A stretch of DNA of 5,348 bases. Source: Proteobacteria bacterium UBA6492 (GTDB taxonomy: Bacteria; Pseudomonadota; Gammaproteobacteria; UBA6429; Thiohalophilaceae). The notes below the pieces were generated by a model. The model saw nothing but the letters and a program-made list of their open reading frames with translations, was not told the origin of the DNA and did not search any database. The stretch is from positions 3,057-8,404 of the forward strand of contig DJMK01000180.1 in the NCBI GenBank assembly GCA_002436485.1, written 5' to 3'. This document shows, in pieces, positions 1-5,348 of this stretch; position 1 is the stretch's first letter, and each line of letters begins with the position of its first letter. The translations under genes were made by a program, and so were the position numbers.

Positions 1-3000
1 CGGACAATCGTTTGATCATTACTTACGATGCCTACCTGGATACCGATTCAGTTCCGGGCGTTGACTTGACCAATGTTGCCGGTGCCACAGAGTGGTTTGG
101 TATTGATACTGCTGGTAGCGGTGCGACTGGTTCGGCGCGCACTTATACACGCACACTGACCAATGGCACGACAAACGTTGTTGATCATGAAGATGCACAT
201 ACCCTGACAACCGAAGCGCCCGTCATTGCTGTCAGCAAGACAGTCACAAGCCTGGCACCAGGTGCAGTTGCCGGCCAGGCGGCACCCGAAGACACGCTGC
301 AATATACCATCAGCATACAAAACCAGAGCAATTTCCCGGTTAACAATCTCAGCCTCGTCGATGATATCGAAGCGCTCAATACATCAGGCACAGCGTGGTT
401 TGACGCGGGATCGCTACAAAATATCAGTGCGCCTGCGACTAGTGACACCACAAATAGCAATGCTAACGGTGGTACCTATGGAACTGGATTGTTAGATGTC
501 AGAAATATTTCCTTAGGCGCAAATGAAACTATTGTTATTACGTTTGAGATAACCCTGACGACACCAATTAACAACGGTGTGGTTGTACAAAACCAGGCAT
601 CTTTGCAAGTACCGAATCTCGCACCGATACTGAGCGATGATAATTTCCCGGCAGTGCCTGGCGATAATGATCCTACGACTATTACCATCGTCTCGGCGCC
701 ACAGTTCCAGGTAGAAAAGGTATCTACTGATCTGACTGGTTCAGCATCTGTGTTGTTGCCGGGCGATACGCTTCGCTACACCATTACCGTAAAAAATATC
801 GGTAACGAAGATGCTGTGAATGTCACCCTGCGTGACCTGGTGCCTGCGAACACGACTTATCTTGCCAACTCAACTTTCCTTAATGGCATTAAAGTAGGCG
901 GAGTAGATGATGGTGGTGTGTCACCGCTTGAATCCGGTATTTTAATCAATGCGCCTGCGCCGGATGATACAGCAGGCTATATGCGTGCCGATCCGAGCGC
1001 AACAACCAGTAATGTCGCAACGATTGTATTCGAGGTTGTCGTTAACGCGGATGTGCTCGATGGCACGATCATCGCGAATCAGGCCTATGTGAATGGACAG
1101 GGGGCAGGCGGTCTGCCTTTTGCTGAAACGCCGTCCGATGATCCGGCTACGGTCACTGTGAATGACCCGACACTTGATATTGTTGGTGCCCTGCCACTGG
1201 TTGATGCGCAGAAGACTGTACAACTACTCAATGACGCGAATTCGAATAGCCAGGTCGACGTGGGTGATACGCTGCGTTACACCATCACGATTACCAATAA
1301 TTCGACCGTGCCAGCAACCGGCGTCAGGCTGGCCGATAACCTTCCGAATGATACATCGTTCTTGACCAACACGGTCTATCTCAATGGCGAATCAGTACCA
1401 GATAGTGGTACGTCTCCCCTAATTGCGGGTATAGACGTCAGTTCTTCTGATCAAACACCACCTTTACCTACTGCAGGCAATGGTTACATGTCCGCTGGAG
1501 GTACAGCCGTTGTTGAGTTTGATGTGCTCGTTATCAGTGGTAATCCAGGTGATGTGATCACTAATCAGGGTGTGGTCTCCAGTAATGAATTGCCAGATGA
1601 ACTAACGGACGCTGATGGGGATGATAGTAATGGTGATCAGCCAACGTTGATTACTATCGGCGATGGGCAGGAACTTGGCATTACCAAGACGGTATCGGTC
1701 GTAGGCGGTGGCGCGGCGCTACCTGCCAGTGTGCTCGAATATGAAGTGACGGTTACCAATGTTGGTACGGTACCGGCCTATGACGTCATCATCACAGATG
1801 ATATCAACCTTGCTCAGATGAGTTTTGTTGCCGGTTCCGCCACGCTGAATGGTATAGCTACCGGTACCAGTTACTCGGCACCGACTATCACCGCCGACTA
1901 CTCGTCGAATTACGGCCCGTTACCACCCGGACAAACCGCAACGTTACGCTTCCGTGTCATTGTCGATAACGCACTACTGATTGGCACCACGTTGACAAAT
2001 ACCGGCGTTGTAACATGGAACCTGGCAACGCAGACTGCAAGTGCCAGTGTTTCTATCGGAGTGGGTGCTGTGGCTGGTGTAGGTACCCTGTCAGGTCGCG
2101 TCTGGCATGACGCCAACTTCAATAACGTGTTTGACGCCAACGAACGTGTGTTACCCGGCTGGACAGTACAACTGTTCCGTGAAAATACACTCATCGGTTC
2201 GACAACCACAGGCAGCGATGGTACTTACCAGCTGGGCGGTGTGCCACCGAACTATATTACGTTGCAGCAATTCACGCTGCGCTTTGTCGAACCTGGCACC
2301 ACCAGTAGTACAGCGAAACTGGGAATTGCAGATTCACCTTACATAAATGGTCTGCACTACATTACGGACTTTACCGTCAATCCGAGCAGCATTATACCGA
2401 ATCTCAATCTGCCGATTGATCCAAATGGCGTTGTCTATGATTCTGTCTTGCGCACACCGATTGCCGGCGCAACGCTTACCATGTTCAATGCGCAGACCGG
2501 TAACGCCTTGCCTGCTACCTGTTTTGATGATCTGGCACAACAGGGCCAGGTTACACTGACAAATGGTTACTACAAGTTTGATATCAACTTCAGTGAGGCT
2601 GAATGTCCCCCAGGTGGTAACTATTTCGTAAACGTTACTGCACCTGCGGGTAACTATGTCGCGGGTGAATCAAGAATTATTCCGGCAACCAGTAATGCTG
2701 CAACGGCCGCCTTCTCGGTGCCGGCCTGCCTGGGTAACCTCATTGATGCTGTACCAGCTACCGCTAACAGCTGTGAAGTACAGGCATTTGAGACTGCACC
2801 GTCATTGGCCATTGATGCAAGTGCGCCAGGCACACGTTACCACCTGCACCTGACGCTTGATACCGATTCAGACCCGGCTGACGGCGAGGCGGGTGCGAGC
2901 CAACTATTCAATAACCATTTACCGATCGATCCAGATCTGTCCTTGGCAGTTGGACTTACTAAAGTGTCGTCCATGATCAATGTCAGTCGTGGCCAACTGG

Positions 3001-3941
3001 TTCCCTATACCATAACAATTCAAAACACCCTCCCAATACCACTAACCAATGTAGCCTTGTTTGACAACATACCGGCTGGATTCAAGTATGTTGCCGGTTC
3101 AGCACGCCTTGAAGGTGTTGCAGTTGAGCCTGTCATCAATGGACTGCAACTCGGCTGGTTAATACCGACGATTGATGTGAATGCGCAGTACACCGTCAAG
3201 TTGTTACTGGTCGTGGGTGCGGGTGTGCAGGAAGGCGAATATGTCAACCGTGCACAAGTCTTTAGTTTTCCGCTCAATGCCAACATATCTGAGCAAGCTA
3301 CGGCAACGGTGCGGGTAGTACCCGACCCGACATTTGATTGTTCTGACGTGATTGGCAAGGTATTTGATGACAAGAACCTGAATGGTCACCAGGACGAGAA
3401 TGAGCCCGGTTTACAGGGTGTACGTGTGGCGACTGCAAGAGGTTTGCTGGTCACTACTGACAACTATGGGCGTTTCCACATTACCTGTGCCGTCACGCCG
3501 GATGAAGTGCGTGGCAGTAACTTTATCCTGAAACTGGATGAACGCACTTTACCGTCAGGGTTCCGTGTGACCACAGAAAATCCACGTGTGCAACGAGTCA
3601 CGCGCGGCAAGATGATCAGGTTTAACTTTGGTGCAACCGTGCATCGTGTTGTCAGGCTAGATGTTGCTGATGGGGTATTCGAAAAAGACTCTGATCAGAT
3701 ACGTCAGCACTGGATGAGCCGGGTGAGCTTGCTACTGGAGGAATTACGCAAGGCACCATCGATACTGAGAATCACCTATCTAGGCGATGTGGAAGAAAAA
3801 GGCCTGGTCGAGGACAGACTGGAAACCTTAAGTGACCTGATCAAACAGCAATGGGTAGATGATGACAACTACAAACTCGTAATAGAACAGGAGATATTCT
3901 GGCGCAACGGTAGCCCGGCCGGTGGTGGAGGGCTTGATTGA
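1..3941 (+). CDS. Large DUF11/SdrD-B repeat surface protein (5'-partial, C-terminal part)
   Basis: The frame is open from the first complete codon at base 3 to the TGA at 3939-3941. The TTG at 12 lies inside a domain and is not a credible start, so the N-terminus and any signal peptide lie upstream. About 1,312 codons are visible. Domain order: tail of a DUF11-type repeat (to about 221); four complete DUF11-type repeats (from about 222, 702, 1170 and 1668); an SdrD-B/Cna-B-like domain (2088-2300); a carboxypeptidase-regulatory-like domain (about 2403-2690); a Cys-bearing linker; a fifth complete DUF11-type repeat (about 2950-3335); a second SdrD-B-like domain (3336-3650); and an OmpA-like alpha/beta tail (3651-3938). 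Recurring signatures are GDTLRYTIT, TNVGTVPA and VAGSA.LNG. Such proteins are usually secreted stalks, adhesins or matrix proteins; that role here is inferred. No LPXTG motif or C-terminal membrane anchor is seen. The six visible cysteines all lie between 2520 and 3488. The stop overlaps the start of the OmpA-family gene, which suggests joint function. Domain type is fairly certain; biological role is not. Confidence 0.9.
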   Translation, partial: DNRLIITYDAYLDTDSVPGVDLTNVAGATEWFGIDTAGSGATGSARTYTRTLTNGTTNVVDHEDAHTLTTEAPVIAVSKTVTSLAPGAVAGQAAPEDTLQYTISIQNQSNFPVNNLSLVDDIEALNTSGTAWFDAGSLQNISAPATSDTTNSNANGGTYGTGLLDVRNISLGANETIVITFEITLTTPINNGVVVQNQASLQVPNLAPILSDDNFPAVPGDNDPTTITIVSAPQFQVEKVSTDLTGSASVLLPGDTLRYTITVKNIGNEDAVNVTLRDLVPANTTYLANSTFLNGIKVGGVDDGGVSPLESGILINAPAPDDTAGYMRADPSATTSNVATIVFEVVVNADVLDGTIIANQAYVNGQGAGGLPFAETPSDDPATVTVNDPTLDIVGALPLVDAQKTVQLLNDANSNSQVDVGDTLRYTITITNNSTVPATGVRLADNLPNDTSFLTNTVYLNGESVPDSGTSPLIAGIDVSSSDQTPPLPTAGNGYMSAGGTAVVEFDVLVISGNPGDVITNQGVVSSNELPDELTDADGDDSNGDQPTLITIGDGQELGITKTVSVVGGGAALPASVLEYEVTVTNVGTVPAYDVIITDDINLAQMSFVAGSATLNGIATGTSYSAPTITADYSSNYGPLPPGQTATLRFRVIVDNALLIGTTLTNTGVVTWNLATQTASASVSIGVGAVAGVGTLSGRVWHDANFNNVFDANERVLPGWTVQLFRENTLIGSTTTGSDGTYQLGGVPPNYITLQQFTLRFVEPGTTSSTAKLGIADSPYINGLHYITDFTVNPSSIIPNLNLPIDPNGVVYDSVLRTPIAGATLTMFNAQTGNALPATCFDDLAQQGQVTLTNGYYKFDINFSEAECPPGGNYFVNVTAPAGNYVAGESRIIPATSNAATAAFSVPACLGNLIDAVPATANSCEVQAFETAPSLAIDASAPGTRYHLHLTLDTDSDPADGEAGASQLFNNHLPIDPDLSLAVGLTKVSSMINVSRGQLVPYTITIQNTLPIPLTNVALFDNIPAGFKYVAGSARLEGVAVEPVINGLQLGWLIPTIDVNAQYTVKLLLVVGAGVQEGEYVNRAQVFSFPLNANISEQATATVRVVPDPTFDCSDVIGKVFDDKNLNGHQDENEPGLQGVRVATARGLLVTTDNYGRFHITCAVTPDEVRGSNFILKLDERTLPSGFRVTTENPRVQRVTRGKMIRFNFGATVHRVVRLDVADGVFEKDSDQIRQHWMSRVSLLLEELRKAPSILRITYLGDVEEKGLVEDRLETLSDLIKQQWVDDDNYKLVIEQEIFWRNGSPAGGGGLD
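222..2067 (+). repeat. Array of four tandem DUF11-type Ig-like repeats (protein level)
   Basis: Four units of about 130-165 residues begin near 222, 702, 1170 and 1668. Each starts with a Lys-containing strand (VSKTV, VEKVS, AQKTV, ITKTV), followed by a D-T/V-L-x-Y-x-[IV] strand. A loop with N.G or N.S and a [LIV].D strand come next, and an N-x-[AG]-x-V strand lies near the end. The first Lys codons are at 237, 717, 1212 and 1686, so the period is close to 160 residues. A cut unit precedes the array, with its terminal Asn at 72, and a fifth complete unit (Lys at 2961) lies further down after two inserted beta domains. The DNA of adjacent units is diverged: the stretches near 768 and 1265 are similar but not identical, so this is not a fresh duplication. 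Extended beta stalk architecture is inferred from the family. Confidence 0.8.
2088..2300 (+). other. SdrD-B/Cna-B-like domain with acidic EF-hand-like loop
   Basis: The encoded segment begins SGRVWHD and carries an acidic loop at 2109-2144 of the form D-x-N-x-N-N-x-x-D-x-N-E. It continues through PGWTVQLF and the conserved T-G-S-D-G-T-Y-x-L turn, ending around FVEPGT. This is the typical layout of SdrD B-like domains, beta sandwiches that often bind calcium in bacterial surface proteins. Calcium binding here is inferred from the spacing of acidic and Asn residues. The domain separates the first DUF11 block from the later repeat. Confidence 0.75.
2403..2690 (+). other. Carboxypeptidase-regulatory-like / Cna-B-like beta domain
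   Basis: After a short connecting region (PSSIIPNLNLPIDP), the frame reads PNGVVYDSVLRTPIAGATL, which matches the opening of carboxypeptidase-regulatory-like beta domains (G.V.D....P..GA.V). It then runs through G-Y-Y-K-F-D to an end near YFVNVTAPAGNYV. Cysteines encoded at 2520 and 2604 lie inside it and may pair. Fold assignment rests on the pattern alone, so the boundaries are approximate. Its role is probably structural spacing. Confidence 0.55.
2950..3335 (+). other. Isolated fifth complete DUF11-type repeat
   Basis: The segment opens GLTKVSSMINVSRGQLVPYTITIQN and keeps the family's ordered markers: Lys at 2961, Asp at 3063 within the strand ending FDNIP, and Asn at 3246 within YVNRAQV. 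It is preceded by the phrase FNNHLPIDP and followed by ATATVRVVPDP, which leads into the second SdrD-B-like domain. It is separated from the main repeat array by two beta domains and a linker with cysteines at 2727 and 2772. It probably acts as a further Ig-like spacer. Confidence 0.75.
3336..3650 (+). other. Second SdrD-B-like domain with near-ideal calcium-type loop
   Basis: The segment reads VIGKVFDDKNLNGHQDENE and then PGLQGVRV, followed by the turn TTDNYGRFHI. The loop at 3369-3404 has the order D-x-N-x-N-G-x-x-D-x-N-E, closer to a canonical EF-hand/dockerin-type loop than the first copy because it keeps the central Gly. Cysteines encoded at 3339 and 3486 bracket the domain core and could form a disulfide. 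Metal binding is inferred, not shown. Confidence 0.75.
3651..3938 (+). other. C-terminal degenerate OmpA-like alpha/beta module of the large protein
   Basis: The last 96 residues differ from the Thr/Asn-rich beta repeats before them: they are charged and predicted by eye to be helical. The order is VFEKDSDQIRQHW, then a helix around LLLEELRKAPS, a strand LRITYLGD, then EEKGLVEDRLETLSDLI and a final strand KLVIEQEIFW. This resembles the beta-alpha-beta-alpha-beta path of OmpA-like domains (F..GS..I.P, then R..VGHTD, then RA..V). However, the TD motif reads GDVEE and no N-R-R-V-E motif is present. It ends in a four-glycine run just before the stop. Assignment to the OmpA-like fold is tentative. 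Confidence 0.5.
3926..3932 (+). promoter_or_regulatory. Ribosome binding site for the OmpA-family gene, inside the upstream coding tail
   Basis: TGGAGGG lies with its GGAGG core at 3927-3931, nine bases before the ATG at 3941. The same bases encode the Gly-rich end of the upstream protein. The strong match and good spacing decide the start at 3941 and, with the TGATG overlap, suggest translational coupling. Confidence 0.75.
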
Positions 3942-5348
3942 TGCGTGTGTTGTACGACAGCTCATTCAAGCAATCACTGATATTGTGCCTGTTGATGGTG
4001 TTGCTGATCCTGGCTGTGTCGTCTAGCCATGCAGATGATGCTCCAGTTGACATGGCCGTTGATAACGGTAGCGGTGCTTTTCTTACCAACGTGCTAGGGG
4101 AAAATACCGAGCAAAATATGAGCCAGGATGCCGGTATGCTATTGCAGTGGCGAAACGATGCTTTGCAAGAGCAGAGTTCGGATCCACAAACCGAGATAAA
4201 GAAAGTCGTTGAACAGGATATTACGACCAAGAAACTAAAAGGACTGGTACCAGCCATATTGTTTAAATCCGGCGAGGCAGACATCCAGCCGGAATATGTC
4301 GAGCAATTACGTAATGTCCTCGAAAAGATGCGCGACCGTGCCAATGTGCGTGTGCATTTTGTTGGCCACACCGATAACGTCAAGCTGACCGGTGAAGCAA
4401 AAGAACGCTACGGAGATAACATGGTGTTATCGAAAGAGCGCGCCGGTATTACCGCTGAGTTTTTCCAGCAGGCACTTGGTTTACCACCCGAGGCAATATC
4501 TTATGAAGGTATGGGAGAAACACAGCCAGTAGCAACCAACAATACCGAGGCAGGCCGCAGACAAAACCGTCGGGTAGAAGTGCAGGTATGGTATGACGAG
4601 GTCAAGGAAAAGCTGGTTGACAAAGAAGTAGAGCTTGATGAAAAAACCAAACTCATCAAGGTGTGTCGTGTTGAAACACTATGTAAAGTTCGTTACAAGG
4701 AAGGTTTCTCCCGACGTTCGAAACTTAAAAATCTGGTCCCGCCTTTTAATTATGACGAGGGTTTAACCCGGATTCCACAAACCTATTTGCGACAGTTGCA
4801 ACAGGCATTGCAGAACTTGCGCAGCAAATCCAACGTGCAAATGCGATTTATTGCCTATACCGATAACATTCCATTATCCGGCCGTGATGCGCGTATTTAT
4901 GGCGATCATATCGGACTGTCAAAGGCACGGGCACGCCGCATTGCCATCGCAGTGCAGGAGGCGATGGGTTTGCCAAATACTGCAATCAGTAGCGATGGAA
5001 AAGGCGCAAGTAACCCGATTGCGACCAATGACTCTGAAAAAGGACGTACACTGAATCGCCGTATTGAAGTCGAATTCTGGCATGATGATCCTTTGCAAGA
5101 GTTAACCGGTGAGCCACAAATCTGTCCGGACCAATCCGCAGCAGATACAGTGGAACGCGAATACAATCCACCGGATGGTGAAATCAAGCCGGTCTACTTT
5201 GAAAATGGTCAACCGGTTATTCCGCCCGGTTATGCGCAACGCCTGCAACGGGTTATGGATCAGATACAGGAAAAAGGTAATGTGCGCCTTAAGTTTGTCG
5301 GTTATATCGAAAATGAGCGGCTGGATCGTCGTACCGCAATGGTCTATG
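3941..5348 (+). CDS. Exported protein with tandem OmpA-like domains (3'-partial)
   Basis: The ATG at 3941 opens a frame with no stop to the window end: 469 codons plus one base. Residues 1-31 form a Sec signal peptide: a short basic/polar start, a hydrophobic core at about 13-26, and a likely cut after Ser-His-Ala31. OmpA-like domain 1 spans about residues 103-217, with GHTDN (Asp145), LSKERA (Arg167) and GRRQNRRVE (206-213). Domain 2 spans about 265-380, with YTDN (Asp308), LSKARA (Arg330) and an N-R-R motif at 372-374. Both keep the Asp and Arg that in OmpA/Pal/MotB-type domains contact the diaminopimelate of peptidoglycan. A third unit starts near residue 415 but reads YIEN where TDN is expected. 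Cysteines 242, 248 and 395 lie between domains. The protein should be periplasmic or outer-membrane associated and bind the cell wall, perhaps tethering the product of the overlapping upstream gene. It resembles long multi-OmpA proteins known to me beside DUF11 proteins; that is recollection, not a search. Confidence 0.92.
   Translation, partial: MRVLYDSSFKQSLILCLLMVLLILAVSSSHADDAPVDMAVDNGSGAFLTNVLGENTEQNMSQDAGMLLQWRNDALQEQSSDPQTEIKKVVEQDITTKKLKGLVPAILFKSGEADIQPEYVEQLRNVLEKMRDRANVRVHFVGHTDNVKLTGEAKERYGDNMVLSKERAGITAEFFQQALGLPPEAISYEGMGETQPVATNNTEAGRRQNRRVEVQVWYDEVKEKLVDKEVELDEKTKLIKVCRVETLCKVRYKEGFSRRSKLKNLVPPFNYDEGLTRIPQTYLRQLQQALQNLRSKSNVQMRFIAYTDNIPLSGRDARIYGDHIGLSKARARRIAIAVQEAMGLPNTAISSDGKGASNPIATNDSEKGRTLNRRIEVEFWHDDPLQELTGEPQICPDQSAADTVEREYNPPDGEIKPVYFENGQPVIPPGYAQRLQRVMDQIQEKGNVRLKFVGYIENERLDRRTAMVY
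4247..5348 (+). repeat. Tandem OmpA-like domains (two complete, third cut by window end)
   Basis: Unit 1 covers 4247-4591, unit 2 covers 4733-5080, and unit 3 begins near 5183. Units 1 and 2 share the same spacing of 22 residues between the TD aspartate and the LS..RA arginine, longer than in plain OmpA. This is because of an insertion containing L-[TS]-G and a Y-G-D motif. Both also end in N-R-R-[VI]-E-V followed by a Trp. The shared insertion shows that they arose by duplication within this lineage and not by joining unrelated OmpA domains. Their DNA is strongly diverged, so the duplication is old. Confidence 0.85.

Noticed and set aside
12..14. TTG as the start of the large protein
   Set aside because: The frame is open upstream to base 3 (Asp-Asn-Arg before it), the TTG falls within a beta strand of a DUF11-type repeat, and no ribosome binding site or signal peptide follows.
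39..51. 13-base exact repeat of 39-51 at 2859-2871 (GATACCGATTCAG)
   Set aside because: Both copies encode the common Asp-Thr-Asp-Ser stretch in the same frame. Chance plus shared codon use explains it, and flanking sequence does not align.
3020..3373. Minus-strand reading frame of 117 codons
   Set aside because: It is fully antisense to a well-conserved DUF11-type repeat and shows no domain or ribosome binding site, so it is a shadow of the plus-strand gene.
3930..3945. Frameshift that would fuse the two genes into one
   Set aside because: The downstream frame begins with its own ribosome binding site and a complete signal peptide, so it is a separate exported protein and not a broken continuation.
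3980..3988. Possible lipoprotein lipobox at Cys16 of the OmpA-family protein
   Set aside because: The residues before the Cys are Leu-Ile-Leu, without the small residue required at -1, and the Cys sits in the middle of the hydrophobic core. A normal signal peptidase I site after Ala31 fits better.
3841..4383. Reading frame of 180 codons on the minus strand
   Set aside because: It lies antisense across the junction of the two real genes. The plus strand there encodes a clear signal peptide and OmpA motifs, and the minus-strand product has no recognisable domain.

Overview
The window holds two genes on the + strand, both cut by its edges. They look like parts of one operon encoding cell-envelope proteins of a Gram-negative bacterium. 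The sign for that is the downstream protein: it has a Sec-type signal peptide and repeated OmpA-type peptidoglycan-binding domains. The mix of domains suits a proteobacterium, most plausibly a gammaproteobacterium. That placement is inference from domain style and a balanced base composition judged by eye. No ribosomal or other marker gene is present.

Positions 1-3941 carry the C-terminal part of a very large secreted or surface protein. From its start the reading frame holds the tail of one DUF11-type repeat (to about 221) and four complete DUF11-type repeats (222-2067). A first SdrD-B/Cna-B-like domain with an EF-hand-like acidic loop follows (2088-2300), then a second carboxypeptidase-regulatory-like beta domain (about 2403-2690). 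A Cys-containing linker leads to a fifth complete DUF11-type repeat (about 2950-3335) and a second SdrD-B-like domain with a clear acidic loop (3336-3650). A final alpha/beta module resembling a degenerate OmpA-like domain closes the protein (3651-3938). The true start lies upstream of the window.

Positions 3941-5348 carry the first 469 codons of a second gene. Its ATG shares one base with the TGA of the first gene (TGATG). It encodes a signal peptide, two well-formed OmpA-like domains and the start of a third, degenerate one, and it stays open to the window end.

The one-base overlap and the Shine-Dalgarno sequence inside the upstream gene imply that the two proteins are made together. The working model is a long, rigid surface or matrix protein made with a partner that grips peptidoglycan. 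No gap between genes is long enough to hold a promoter or terminator, and there are no RNA genes, mobile elements or CRISPR arrays. The most useful observations are a Lys/Asp/Asn trio conserved in all five complete DUF11-type repeats (possible internal isopeptide bonds), the OmpA-like tail on the adhesin-like protein, and the loss of the canonical TD motif in the third OmpA-like unit of the partner.
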